Shown here: positions 10,375 through 20,776 of the stretch, in pieces
How positions within the stretch are numbered: the stretch's first letter is position 1
Layout: each line of letters opens with the position of its first letter
Notes under the pieces: generated by a model
What the model was told of the DNA's origin: nothing
The model's database searches: none
Seen by the model: only the letters and a program-made list of their open reading frames with translations
Origin: Undaria pinnatifida
Taxonomy: Eukaryota > Sar > Phaeophyceae > Laminariales > Alariaceae
NCBI GenBank assembly: GCA_012845835.1
Contig: JABAKD010000024.1
Span: forward strand, 4,474,181-4,538,180
Reading direction: 5' to 3'
Length of the DNA stretch: 64,000 nucleotides
Translations under genes and position numbers: made by a program

Positions 10375-13300
10375 GTACCGGTGCGTTCGACCGCGCTAGC
10401 TTCGGAGACGAGACGCACTTAATACCTCAGATGGCGATGGCTCACCTGAAACAACGGGAGTCATAAATATAGCGGTTTTGGGGGTTGGGTGTTAAGCATT
10501 ACCCAGCTGTGGGATTTGGTAGTACCTACAGTCCGTTCGTTTGAGGAGGCCTGAGGAGCCTTGGCTCAGTCGAAAACCGCTAAGGAAGGAGGCGTTTGTT
10601 TGTTGATAATTGTCGCGCTGGTATCGATGGATGCTTTCTTAACTTGCCACATCGCACCTGACTCCGCGCTGGTCTCATGGAATGCGTCCCCGACCTGTTG
10701 CGTGCTGTTTGTCGTCCGTTACGCACACCGTTTAGAGGCCTGAGGAACATGGGCAACACTTGTTTCTTGTCGGCAGCAGTTCAGCTGATGAGAAAGATGC
10801 CCATCACCCACCAGAAACTGCTGGAGTTCCCGGGCGGTGATACCCCTACTAAGGGTGAGACGCCACTGAGTACGATCTACTTGTAATATTCCAGTTGCTC
10901 AACGTGCTTGTTGGGCAAAGCTAAGAAGAGTAACTTGCAGTAAAAAAGCAGCATTAAACGGCAGAGACGACACCGCTGACTGTTATCTGAGGCAGGACAA
11001 CATGAGGGTACGTAGTGTCCGCAACGGTAGGGTCCCAGATAGACGGAGCAGCCATCCAAAGCTTAGATCGACAGTTGGTCAGCGAGAGAACGCGCGACCC
11101 CGGTAGAGACACTGCTGTACTCATCTCATCGAACTGTTCCGTGCGCTCTATTCTGGTTGTCTCCCGCCCTTACCTCGACGGACTTCGCCTGTCACAGGGA
11201 AAGAGATGACGTGGGCTATGTCGAAGACCATGAAGGTGTGTGACAACGAAAATGCGTCGATGGCAGCTGATTTATACACAATACACATATGCAGATGCAA
11301 AGTTGATACGATTACGTTCTCCTTTGACAGCGTCTTTGAAGCACCACCTTGAGCTCTCGTGTAGATGGACCGGGGTAGCTTTATAATTTATGACTGATGC
11401 TATTTTTTTTGAATGATTCGCGTTTTTTATCTTTTTCGTTTTAGCATATACGGTAGGATCTACCGGTGCCGTAGTACAGCTGCTAGCCCGCCGAGAAACT
11501 GTGCGGCACATAGCATTCTGCCGTTTGTCGCCGATCCATGATAAAATGTTGCACCAGGTATCGCAGTTGCGGCGAAACGCGATGATACACCCAGAGATGT
11601 TTCCCGACAACATTATGGCAACAGAATGCTGTTCGGCCCGCATAGTCTAGGCAATTACGCATATTTTCAGCACATCCACTTCTGCCGAGGACAAGCCTCA
11701 ATCATCCCCCACCCCAACGTGGGCGCTGTCCCCCCAGGCTCTCCAGAGCGAGGATGAGGCGGGGGCGCTGGAGCCGACCTACTTGGTGGATACGTTCTTC
11801 GAAAAGTTTGAAGTGGTGAGCATTCGTCCAGAGCTTGAAGATTCTCTACTGCTGCCCATGAAGTGGCCGTGACACGAAATAATTCCCAGGTTGACTGCTT
11901 GCGTACATATCCCATTGATGTGCCCCGAGTTGATATGAGCTTTGAGGCAAGCTCGACGGCACCCTGCTCGTAGCTTTGCGATTGATTATGTATGTTCCTC
12001 CCGGCGGCGCAGAGCGAGGCATCACACGTGCGTAGTGTAGATACACGTGCCGCGCATAGCCCATAGCTCTAGAAACCACGAGATCCCGTTGCTTGAGCGT
12101 TCCGACGGAAGCTGGCGGCGCCTGAAGGTCCTCTCCCTTTAAAAGGACGAGGACCCCTCCGCCCCCCAGCAGAGATACGCACAAGATTTTTCTCACAGCA
12201 CAGTATTTGACATGCACCAGGGAACACCCCTACAATAGCATGGTTTCAGCATTTATCGCGACCAGAAGACAGTAGCACCCTTTTCTGCTTCGTCAGCACG
12301 TCGATTTCTGAGCCGTTCGGCAATACCAGGACGTACCGTAGGAAGAAATTGTCTTAAGCTGGTTGCTCCCCCCCCCCCCCCCCCACTTTGGAACATGGGC
12401 TGTCATGGGTACACCGGGGTTCTCTTTTTCCAACTTACGATGAACCGGGAGGGGTCCTGTTCTGGAGGTCCAAGGGTATGAAGTTTTGCTGACTCGTATG
12501 TTTTGCACAAACAAATGACCGACACCGCACTACTGCTGCCCCGTGCTTTGTCGACGCTGGGTGCATGTGTCTGTGCGGCTTCAGTTCAAGCGTGGCGATC
12601 AAGAGGACACGAGCCTCGCGCTCGTAGCCATCCTGCAGAAGCTTGACGAGGAGACCCTAGACGAGCAGGCAAGCTTGAACCGTGCGAACGACGAGTACCG
12701 GGGTATGCGCTGACATCTAGCCCGAACGAGTCGTGTACGACCGGACAACACGCACAATTTCGTGTGTAACGCCTTGTAAATATCAGTAAGATGTTGCCAG
12801 TTGCCGTTGAGCTTGGAGGCTGCTGCCGCAAAAGTTGTATATCGCAAAGTGACGGCCGAAATACGAATCAAAAACAAATGCTATTTTTGCATACAATGGA
12901 GATGGAGGAGCTGGCAAGCTAGGAGAGAGGGGAAAACATACATGGTGGAACGATACGTACTTCCCCCCCCCCCCCTAAACTAGCGCTTTTGATCAAAGCG
13001 TAAATAGGCCAACTTTTGCCACGACTAATAGGCTTGATCGCCCGTGTTGTGGAGGCGTTGTGTGTAGACTATGATCGTAGATTCTTAAGGTCTAGCTTAT
13101 CCCTGAATCGCCGCCTTTTCCTGGTGGTGTTTTCCCTCCTACCCTGGGATTCCGATGTGCAGTGGGCTCCTGCGGCATGTATAACAACTCCTGGTACTGC
13201 TTACTACACTGCCCCTCAGAACACCTGCGGTGTTGCCAGTTAACCATCCATTTTCGGATTTCTTTTAACGGTTGCTCCGCCTTTCGCTTGTCCGCATTTC

Positions 13301-16300
13301 CTCCAAGGTATTGAAACTTTGTCCTACCGGTCTGCCGTCGAATCTTTAGCATAATTTTCCAAGGGTTTTCATGTCATATCGTCTTACCGGTGAATGTGTG
13401 CACCGCTCCCCTTTCTTCCGGTGTATCCGCGGGCGCGCATGGTTCCGCATTTGCACGCAGACGGGAGCTTCTATTGTCGATTCGGCCCGCTGGACGATGT
13501 CAGTGACACGAAGCTGTCAGGGGAAGGACAGTAAAGGGGAGCAATGCAAGGTGAGGAGTACCCCGAGGCTTACGAAGAACGCTTTCGGATATTTTTTTTC
13601 GGGAGAAGCTGGAGAGTTGCGTACGGTATTGCACGTCAACTATTTTTCAGGGCTGGTGTTCTACCTCTCACGGGTCGCGTTCGGTTGGGTCGCGTCAGGA
13701 GATTTGTATAATCTAACCGATCGGGGCGGGTCAGACGTCGACAGCTCAAACGTTTTGCGGGACATGTCGGAAGTAGGTACAGAAGAAGATGGAGCGTTCG
13801 TGCATAGGTTTCCTTTTTGGTGGGTTTCCCCTTCTTTTTTTTTCATCTGCGAATAGTTTTGAGCGATCGACGTTGAAACTCATGCCTCACATGTCTGATG
13901 GCTAACGTACTAATAATATTGGCACATGCGGTCCTTCCATGTGTCGGCAGACCGTAGTCCGTGAAGTGCCGTTTTTGCGTCGGACCAACCCGACTACACT
14001 CGACCCGCGAGGTTTGACCCGACCCATGAACAGCCCTCGCATGTTTTCAACGCCGAAGTAGGTGTGGCCAACGACATGCTGAGGAGGCCATTCATTTTTT
14101 TTGCACTCGGCGTTGCACATGCGGTTCTTTCATGTGTCGGCAAACTGCAGTCCGGAAAGTACCGCAGCTGGCAGCAAGAAGCCGTCCGTGTGCTGTTGTG
14201 GAGTACTCGTTTCGTTTTCGTGATCCATTCGCAGTACTTAATTCGATTTGCGTACGTATCACGTCCTGCTAAGACCAGGGCGAATGTTTCTATACCGTGG
14301 GATACTCGATTCAAGAGCCCCCCATACCAGGCCAGTGTTGCCGCTCTCGCCGCTCTAATCTCAGACCGGTCATCATATAGGTTTTTACTACAGGTGTCAC
14401 GAGGCATGACAAGCCGATTTGACCGCTCTTTAGCTAAATACGTGGGTTGACGGTCTATTAACAGCTTTGTCTCGTCAAGGCCTCTTTAGACGTAATATAC
14501 TGGTTTTAGTATGGAGCGGTCCTTGACCGTTGTCCGTCAAAAGTCAAGAGTGCCGTCTCGACATCTTTGATCTCAAGTCCGTTTTCTCCTATTTACAGTA
14601 TGGACGCTCTCAAGCCCATATCACATTGTACCAGCTCGGGCTAGGAACTGCTAAATGCGAGCCCTTGCTCACTGCTCCGACCATCACATTGTCCGTGTGA
14701 GGCATCCGGTTGAGCGGTACTGTATCTCGACTCTGCTTCCGATCCACGTGCTCCCGTCCACGTGCTGTGCGGACATCAGGCGAAAATACACAGACTGGAA
14801 ATTTTCTTTCTTTTTCAACTGACGATGCCGGTGTGCAACGAGCCTAGCAAGGGCTGGTGGATCCCACATCTCGTGAAACAGGTGAGCCAATCAGACTAGA
14901 GCTCCGCCACTGTTATTTGTTGAGCCCCAGGCTTGATCGTGCCTGGTTGTTGCGCCTACTGTACTGGCGTTGCTTCTGCTGTTCTACCGATGCTGTATTT
15001 AATGGTCACGTGAACTGTTCTTGACACGTTAAGAAACGACTTTTTACACGCTTTTTTTCGTTATTTTTAGGCATCATCGTTTCTACCTTCCAGAGCAACC
15101 CGTGAAGAGGTTTTACTGGACAAGCCGTGGTCACAGGTGTCTTTCTTTCTCCCCCGTCGGTATAAGTTCGATGATTCCGTTTTCTTACTGGTAGTGTCTA
15201 ATGCTCTACTGACGATTTTCTTGGAGACCCGAGCTATGGTATTATTCTATTTCCACACCACTGGCTTGGCTATTATTAATAGCGCGAGCGGCGATGTACC
15301 TCGGTCAAAAACCTACCAAGGTAATTCAAAACATTTTGTCGGCGCAGCGTATGGAACAATTCCGCGGCGGCGCATATCGCGTATTCTCAAACTACAAACG
15401 CCTTAGACTTGCGAATAAAGGGGTGGTCGCGAGAGTGACCCATGGCCGCTCAAACAAATAGCCCTAAATGTGTCCCTGCAGCCGTAGCCTTGAAGTGGAA
15501 CGGCAGTCCTGTCGTAAACAGTCCTCGTGGTGTGTGCTTCCGTTACCATCAAAGTTCAGCGATAGCCAATCTGCTGCCGAACGTCGTCTACACGTGTTTT
15601 GACTGCTGTGATGCGCGCACGATGTTTCTGTTACTTGACAAGGCCTGATTGTCGCTGTGTGTCCGGCACTAAGCAAGCGGTGGTCTTCCTATAGTGTCGG
15701 TAGGTGCCAGCCAAAAAATCGGCATTATACCGAACACCGGCACTATTGGGTATAGTACCTACGAGGGTAGACTGGTACTAGTATACGAAACGGGTAACAG
15801 TCGTGCTAAGCTGTTTTTTCCGGCACTATGCCCGCCATAGGCACTATTCTACTGGCACCATAAGGAGGCCCCCACTGTAGCTCCAACACACGCACGTATG
15901 TTTGGCACACGAGTGAACCTGGTGTTTCCCTGCCCTGCCCTGTTGGCCTGGGCGGTGAAAGCCGACGTGCTCCGTCCCGGAGATGCGAGGGTCGGTGAAA
16001 GCCGACGCGCTCCGTCCCGGGGATTCGAGGGTCTACGTTCATACGACTACGGCCATGCATGAAATGAGTTCACCCCCCCCATATCTTGCCTGTCGTGTCT
16101 TCACCGCACCTCCATGTATCACGCATCCCGCGGGGTTGATTGCTGGACGGATCATGGACGGCAACGAAGCAGACGACGCGCACGAGAAAAGACGGGGACC
16201 GCCCGTGCGAGAACTGCCAGGTATGCTACAACCGTGCTACAACATTCGATGACTTACCTGTGGTCGTCAGGGGACATCCGAGATACATCCCCGTTTTTCT

Positions 16301-19300
16301 TATCAATCTCAGCTTGTGACAGGCCCGATACCAACAGCTCCCGCGAGTTTCACCGCATTCTTTACTCTGCCCCCTCTTACGGCTCAAAACTGTTTGTGAT
16401 TGGAAGGAAAACACAGTGCGAACTTTAATTTAAGCATTTAAGGACCGTTCTCGTCGAAGCAAGCTTTGTCGAAAAGCTCAAAAAAAAACTCCGAAACCAA
16501 AACTACCTAATTAAATCAGCAATGTGCTTTGCAAGTATGTTGCCTTGAGCAGTGACCAGACACGGCAAACTCTTCTCTTCCGCGCTTGTCCTATGGTGTA
16601 CAGTAGAGAGCTCCCAGACAGTGCCGGTATGTGCCAGCGCAACATGCCGGCACTGTTCAGGCCACCAGCACTATTGAGAATAGGATTTACTATAGAGAGT
16701 TGCAGTCGTGCCCAGCGATTGCACCGGCACTATTTTGGGAGCCCCCCAGAGTCGTCCCACGCTAGGGGTGCGACAGAATTTTCTGAGCTCCCAACATGAG
16801 GAGCTAGCTCAAAATCTCTCACCCAAAACGCGAGTTCAAAGAAATTCGTGCGCGCCACCCGACCAACATTTCTACGAAGCAAGTGCTAGAAAGAGCGAAA
16901 TGTCCCCTAAAAAAGATCGCACTAACCGATAGTGCCACACCTGAGGAGCTCAACCGGTAATGTATACCTTTTTTTGGCTCATTTAGTGCAACCCCTACCG
17001 CACTATACCGCACTATAGAGAGATGACTCCGCACTGTGTTTGGCGGTTATTCTGCGTACGACATGCTCCCTATGCATACTTGAGTCGCGACACTAGGCAT
17101 TGTACCCACAAGCCTTGTGGTCATGTACGCACGGAGCTTAACGTTAGGTTAATGCTGTCGATCTTCGTCCGTGGAAGACGTCCTGTATGTAGGCGCCAAT
17201 AAAAATTGCCGAAACACGCCGTCAGTCCGCCTGAGAGTTCCGCCTGAAAGTAAGAGCTACATTAATCCTCTCGGTGTTTTCCGTAGCAAGACACAACCGT
17301 CAACCCACCCGCCTCAAAGCTCGGCACCTTAGTGCATAGACAAGGTTGCATCGGGCACGCTTTACCTCGCCAACATGCGATAGCCTTGCTACCGGTCTCT
17401 CCCCCGCGAAGTTTTTGCCTTGACGCCTGCTGCGATAGGAACTCACCCTACCATTGTAGGGTTTATCGTTTGAAGAGCTGCATGCTGAACCCTAAACCTG
17501 GTTGCCAATAAACGCGAACATGTATTCCGATGAACTATTCCATGGCCTAGTTACACAACGACTGATTTAAAAAAAAAACATGTTGTGTAGCTCAACGGAC
17601 GAGGACTCCCGTTGGTTGGAAGTCGTTCGGCCGAAAAAGGCTACCTGGTATACGCTATCGTACAATGCGTTCGTTCTGAATCAGTTCGCTGTCCGGGGCG
17701 GTGCTCCTACCCCACGCACTCCCACCATTGTTCGGGCAGGCTTTGTCCCTCGCGCGCGGCATCGAAAATGCTTGTAAGGGGAAGAAAGAGGAGGAGCAAG
17801 TCAACAGCATCGAGGTATGTATACCCCCCACCCCCGGTCAAAGTCAAGAGTGGTGTTTGTGTTAGTGGATCTCCACGCTTGTTAGTGGATCACGTTGACT
17901 TTTGTATCATCTGGACCACCGGGATAGAGGATTCCAGATGTCATCAATGTCTTCGTGACCCACCAAGCATGGTGATCCACTACTTGTATCACGCTACACA
18001 GTAACCATTCGAAGAGACGACCGTATGCGGAAGTAAGCTATGATGAGTCTTCCGTAGAGTGTACAAATATGAGTCAAGGGTTCCTCCCGTTTCATGTATG
18101 TGTGCGAGTAGTCATTTGTGTATCCGTGGAACCTGCGCGCGGTCATTTTAGTCCCTGGTGAACTTACGCGCGGGAAGATCAACGTGAGTAGAGTCATGTA
18201 GGCCGGCGTCGGTTAACGTTGCGTGCGACAAGCTGCCACGTGAGCTTTGATATTACATGCGTTGATATTTACATGCGAAAATTTTGGTGAACTTGCTGCT
18301 GCTCAGCCGCCAGAGCTGGGCATTACCTTAAAGCGTGTCTTGCTCTCTCCCCTGCCCGCGTGTTTATTGTTGTTCAGGTGAAAAACCAAATAACCTACTC
18401 GAAGAAGAATCGAACATCGACGGTCGAGTCCATCACGCGTGTTCCGAAGGAGATGTGCCTGACGGTGGGCCGGTTCGGGTGAGTATAGACAAGGAGAGTC
18501 TAAGAAAGGCCGTGGTCAAGGCCGTTGTTCGGATAGCGGTGGACGCATGAAGCGTACCGACTATTGGTATTTTCCGTTTTCCTGGGTATGGTTGACCAAC
18601 GAGACAACCTCGAAGCCGAAGCCTTGGGGCTTGGCATTTTGACGACTCATTTGTTTGATTCTTGTTTTTATGCAATCAGAGAACACGCACATGCAGCGGC
18701 ACTCAAAGCCGTCGCGAGAACCATAGCAACAATTAATAAGAGTTGCAGCGGCAGGCTACCGCAGGGATATATCGCCGAACTATAAGCGAAGGTCCAGCAC
18801 ATTGCGCCAGTACGATCGCGGTGCAAATACCTCGGCTAGAAGTGGTATGCCCCACCGGAAAGAGGTACCCATAGAGAAAGGGTGTTCGATAGTCCCCCCG
18901 CCTCCGCGCTCTAGCCTCAACTCGATAAGGCTGAGCAAAATTACTCGGACATGATACTTTGAACACGAAATAAAAATAGTTTTGCTGTGAGGAGTTGATT
19001 GCTGAACGGCTCACTCGCATTGCGGACGGGTGTTGGCTTGGCGCCAGGGTGGTTGTCTCTGAAACGCCCGTATATATAGCTGGTATATATTACTGAAAAT
19101 GTACACCCTTCCTTCGTTTCCCGTGCTGCCTCTCGACGCCGCCATCCCATTGCACAGCGATGATGGCTTGCGTTCGAACGCCAAGATTGTACTCGACAAC
19201 ACGCTGAACAACAAAGAGGTTTTCGGCGGTGAGAAAGGATGAGTTTGACTTGTCTTGTCGGAACTGTCTCGCTAAAGAATACCCGACATGCCGAGGCCAA

Positions 19301-20110
19301 AACGTTTTGGTTCGTGGAAGCAAATCCCTTTTTGCTGCAGCAAAACTGATCCCATTGCAGCTCCAACTAATTTGTTGCCAAGCAAGTGGGTGCAATTAGG
19401 GGTTAAACATATTGTACAGGTCGGGGTTTGCTGAGTTTGTGTTGAGGGGACAATTTGCCCGCCCTTGATGCAGACACTAGTCTCCTGCCATGATATCGGT
19501 GGCTGCTATATCTTGAGGTTTCGCCCAGCTGTGCTTCGACGTAATTGGTGCCGGGATAGTATACCCCAAGACTGTCTGGCGGCTGGAACTAACGGCGTTT
19601 CCTGGTGAAGATTGTTGGCACCATTTTTTGTAATACAGCTAGGATGTTGATCGCATTCACAGAAAGCCTTGCCTTGGGGAGGGAGTGGAGACCAGGAAGG
19701 ACACCACGGTAGTAGCCATGAAGCTGTAGGAGGTGTTGCTATTTAGAAAAAAAACTTTTGACGAAGCCCCGAACATGAAGTACCACGGCAAACAGACGCG
19801 TCATTTCCTTGCGGTATGTTGCAATCGACACCTATCAAGCATTTATTGTCGGCGGACTTCATATTTCGTTGGCTGATTCAGATGTCCCGCACTGGCTCGC
19901 GCGTCGTTCGCAGGAAGAGCGGCCGGAAAATCAAAGCTTGCCGCGGTCGGGAGTCACATCCCGCTCACCATGAGTTCCGGGCACTGGGTCGCGTCCCACT
20001 CCATCGACGGCTCGAGGTGGAAACTTTTTAACGACGCGTGTGTGTCCGACATGTCCAGCTCATCTCTGAACCCAAGGACGACCACCGTAGCACTCTACGT
20101 CCAGCGCTAG
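7370..20110 (+). CDS. Ubiquitin-specific protease (USP/UBP, peptidase C19), spliced gene model
   Basis: The family removes ubiquitin from proteins with a Cys-His-Asp/Asn triad in a thumb-palm-finger fold. Seen in order on the + strand: Cys box GLRNMGNTCFLSAA (exon 10736); a segment with QEDTSLALVAILQKLDEE resembling the QDAxEFLxxLLDxLxEE box (exon 12585); ALSLARGIEN...VESITRVPKEMCLTVGRF, matching the family's LSL...I..LP..L.L.LKRF region (exons 17740 and 18378); FPVLPLD, matching FPxxLDL (exon 19080); and SSGHWVASHS plus RWKLFND, the His box (exon 19914), ending TALYV-like VALYVQR and a stop. Phases agree across the joined exons. Exons for the finger, between 12.7 and 17.7 kb, are not placed with confidence. 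The finger Cys pair expected before LKRF is absent, as in many USPs that lost zinc. Candidate catalytic residues Cys, His and Asn/Asp are all present. Whether the large N-terminal repeat region belongs to it is likely but unproven. Confidence 0.65.
7741..9360 (+). repeat. Three tandem 540-bp (180-codon) repeats in the large ORF
   Basis: Units begin at 7741, 8281 and 8821 (cgg.tcgaccgt.cac) with a period of exactly 540 bases, so the reading frame is kept. Units differ by few substitutions, implying recent duplication or gene conversion. Flanking degenerate units lie upstream from about 7500 and downstream to about 9900. Each full unit carries an 11-base G run (at 8021, 8561 and 9101) coding for Gly-Gly-Gly. 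Confidence 0.95.
10736..10854 (+). CDS. USP exon with the Cys box
   Basis: The acceptor is caccgtttag and the donor aagg|gtgagacg, both near consensus. The exon encodes GLRNMGNTCFLSAAVQLM, the GLxNxGNTCxxNxxLQ active-site signature of peptidase C19, where the Cys is the nucleophile. It then continues RKMPITHQKLLEFPGGDTPT. It leaves one base to the next exon. The same frame also has an ATG at 10677, 20 codons before the box, so a shorter gene starting there (MECVPDLLRAV) is an alternative to splicing from 10374. Confidence 0.75.
10895..11102 (+). CDS. Candidate USP exon 3
   Basis: The acceptor is tgtaatattccag. The frame from the previous exon (one base carried) stays open, giving VAQRACWAKLRRV and onward, to a donor at 11008 (agg|gtacgtag, phase 0) or at 11103 (cccg|gtagag, two bases carried). 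Only the longer version is in phase with the exon at 11671. The sequence is basic and not conserved in the family, so this exon rests on splice signals and phase alone. Confidence 0.35.
11671..11815 (+). CDS. USP exon 4 (linker up to the QDA-like box)
   Basis: The acceptor is tacgcatattttcag and the donor gaagtg|gtgagc. The open frame reads TSTSAEDKPQSSPTPTWA and ends with EPTYLVDTFFEKFEV. It leaves phase 0, which matches the next exon. The final part corresponds to the helix that precedes the QDAxEF box in USPs, where a pattern like L...F..F...QQDA is usual. Confidence 0.5.
12585..12702 (+). CDS. USP exon 5 with the QDA-like box
   Basis: The acceptor is tgtgcggcttcag and the donor cggg|gtatgcgc. 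Phase 0 entry continues the previous exon: FKRGDQEDTSLALVAILQ then KLDEETLDEQ. This matches the USP QDAHEFLxxLLDxLHEE box with substitutions (QEDTS for QDAHE, LA for FL). Without the splice the frame stops a few codons later (TGA 12711). One base is carried to the next exon, which I could not identify. Confidence 0.55.
12703..14824. other. Probable introns of the USP gene with unplaced candidate exons
   Basis: No exon here is secure. Two pieces are noted. One follows the acceptor tccgatgtgcag near 13161 and encodes a Cys/Trp-rich peptide (MYNNSWYCLLHC). The other, near 13440-13545, reads HADGSFYCRFGPLDD in one frame and in another ends at a strong donor, aag|gtgagg. A 55-base segment at 13920-13975 (cacatgcggt.cttccatgtgtcgg) is repeated at 14115-14170. 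Runs of C at 12369-12384 and 12963-12975 interrupt the region. Confidence 0.35.
14825..15136 (+). CDS. Two candidate exons, function unknown
   Basis: ATG 14825 opens 19 codons (MPVCNEPSKGWWIPHLVK..) to a strong donor, aacag|gtgagcc at 14882. An acceptor, cgttatttttag at 15070, starts a 22-codon exon in the same phase, ASSFLPSRATREEVLLDK and so on, ending tcacag|gtgtct at 15137. Reading through instead continues to TAG near 15404. These may be finger exons of the USP gene or a separate small gene. The end of the second piece shares the word gtggtcacaggtgtc with the SINE at 63225-63540, so repeat origin is possible. Confidence 0.3.
15442..15648 (+). CDS. Candidate exon with a CxxC motif
   Basis: The frame from ATG 15443 to TGA 15646-15648 encodes 68 residues starting MAAQTNSPKCVPAAV and ending NVVYTCFDCCDARTMFLL. 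The CFDC pair followed by a short hydrophobic strand looks like the first knuckle of a USP finger (C..C...S....F..L), which is the part missing from the gene model. The borders are unclear and no good donor is seen, so this is a suggestion only. Confidence 0.25.
   Translation: MAAQTNSPKCVPAAVALKWNGSPVVNSPRGVCFRYHQSSAIANLLPNVVYTCFDCCDARTMFLLLDKA
15678..15876. mobile_element. MITE with terminal inverted repeats (family M1), about 200 bp
   Basis: The left end GTGGTCTTCCTATAGTG pairs with the right end, whose complement is CAGTGGGGGCCTCCTTATGG. The interior has repeated ccggcactat words. CAG at the very end is typical of hAT-type TIRs, but I could not define a target duplication. It has no coding capacity. 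Related short copies are at 16601, 20671, 20777 and 21371. Confidence 0.6.
15935..16080. repeat. Dispersed repeat (family D), copy with an internal 40-bp duplication
   Basis: The sequence cggtgaaagccgacg.gctc occurs at 15953 and again at 15993, a 40-base tandem period. The copy ends with gagggtctacgttcatacga followed by ctacggccatgcatgaaatg. The same tail occurs at 27064-27110 and 27481-27530. No gene is supported in it. Confidence 0.7.
16154..16428 (+). CDS. Possible two-exon small gene (60 residues)
   Basis: ATG 16154 opens an acidic 22-codon stretch (MDGNEADDAHEKRRGPPV..) to a consensus donor, ccag|gtatgc at 16221, with one base carried. The acceptor after gtttttcttatcaatctcag at 16312 continues in phase with CDRPDTNSSREFHRILYS and on to TAA 16426-16428. 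The total is 60 residues. No family is recognised. It sits inside what may be the largest USP intron. Alternatives are an unplaced USP exon pair or chance. Confidence 0.3.
16601..16754. mobile_element. MITE of family M1
   Basis: It starts cagtagagagctcccagaca and ends caccggcactattttgggag followed by cccccc; the ends are inverted copies of each other. The interior has atgccggcac words like the other members. Confidence 0.5.
17740..17814 (+). CDS. USP exon A (before the LKRF-like region)
   Basis: The acceptor is ccattgttcgggcag and the donor atcgag|gtatgt, both good. It has 25 codons, phase 0 in and out: ALSLARGIENACKGKKEE then EQVNSIE. This fits the USP segment ..LSL.....I...L..F...E.L.G. 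that follows the finger's first half. Overlapping longer frames (17580-17777) stop and have no splice support. Confidence 0.6.
18378..18478 (+). CDS. USP exon B (LKRF-like strand)
   Basis: The acceptor is gtttattgttgttcag and the donor ttcgg|gtgagt, both strong. In the phase given by exon A it reads VKNQITYSKKNRTSTVE then SITRVPKEMCLTVGRF. The last part matches the USP pattern I..LP..L.L.LKRF. The Y.C..C knuckle expected in the first part is replaced by TYSKKN, so this finger half probably binds no zinc. A second frame (GEKPNNLLEEESN) also runs open to TGA at 18548-18550 if the intron is kept; I regard it as coincidental. Confidence 0.65.
19080..19228 (+). CDS. USP exon C (FPxxLDL strand)
   Basis: The acceptor is cccgtatatatag and the donor ggcg|gtgaga. 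Carrying two bases from exon B, it reads WYILLKMYTLPSFPVLPLD and continues AAIPLHSDDGLRSNAKIV to NNKEVFG. The FPVLPLD strand is where USPs have V.FP..LDL, right after LKRF. An ATG at 19099 and a TATA-like string at 19071 first suggested a new gene start, but family order and phase favour an internal exon. Confidence 0.6.
19914..20110 (+). CDS. USP last exon with the His box
   Basis: The acceptor gcgtcgttcgcag joins in phase with exon C (one base carried). It encodes KSKLAAVGSHIPLTMSSG, then HWVASHSIDGSRWKLFND, then ACVSDM and a final TTTVALYVQR before TAG 20108-20110. This is the family's Y.L.AV..H......SGHY.A......W..FND..V....AY.L.Y.R block. The catalytic His is in GHW (Trp for the usual Tyr) and the Asn/Asp is in FND. 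Extra exons between 19229 and 19913 are possible: a chain at 19362-19419, 19488 and 19653 also keeps phase. Confidence 0.75.
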
Positions 20111-20670
20111 GGAAATGGGATCCTGCCCGGACCATCGCAGCGTACATTCTACCGAGAATTACGCAGGCGGTCTTCTTTTCCATGGCGTAAGCAATCTTCG
20201 AGGCAGTTGGTCGTTCCAGCGGTAGATGCTGAGTGTCGACCCGAAGGCGTACGCGATGGCTACCAGTCCTGAGAGGTGTAAGGCGAATTGTTGTTGCACG
20301 TCGCATGGCTGACAAAAATACCGGGCCTAGTTATGTTTTGCGAGGACCCGGGGCGCAGGTAGGCGGGGCGAGCGGGTGATCGGCGCGATAGGGGGGGGCG
20401 GCGCGATAGGAGGGGGCGGCGGCCGGTGAGGGGATAGGGATATCCACGCCTCCAACCCCCTCTAGTGGGCATTCTAAATGGTAACATGCCTTTGAATGCT
20501 GTTTCCCCAAATCCGTCCGCCGATTCTGCGCTGTCCTGCGGCGGATCCGGGGAGCCGATGGTGAGCGCGATTTGTCGTCCAACTAGCCGATTCTGCGTTG
20601 TTTGCGCTTTTCGAAGGGGGGTGTCGGTCGTTCTAGCTGGGTGTCGGCCGGGAGAGGTGGATGATGGGCA

Positions 20671-20737
20671 CAGTAGTGGTCTCCTTATAGTGCCGGTTGG
20701 GTAGTGCCGGTTACCCGCTATAGGACCTGTTACTTTG
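20671..20737. mobile_element. Short M1 MITE or fragment
   Basis: It starts cagtagtggtctccttatag followed by tgccgg. An inverted partner, cccgctataggacctgttac, follows. About 67 bp. Confidence 0.45.
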
Positions 20738-20776
20738 CTTGGTACATATGGGAACCACCAGTTGCGGCAGTGGGCA

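Noticed and set aside
7451-10399. Gag-like or viral structural protein
   Set aside because: No zinc knuckle, no capsid motif and no pol genes nearby; the USP Cys box follows in phase.
13371-13856. 161-codon + frame as an intact gene
   Set aside because: Lies in the USP intron region; only part may be exon, and the frame ends in T-rich DNA.
15990-16060. 5S rRNA gene fragment
   Set aside because: Similarity is limited to about ten bases around ctacggccat; not enough.
18371-18550. Alternative frame GEKPNNLLEEESN to TGA as a terminal exon
   Set aside because: It does not fit the phase of exon A, and the other frame gives the conserved LP..L.L..RF strand. An intron-retained isoform cannot be excluded.
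19067-19101. TATA box plus ATG as a new gene start
   Set aside because: The USP family order and matching phase make this an acceptor and internal exon.
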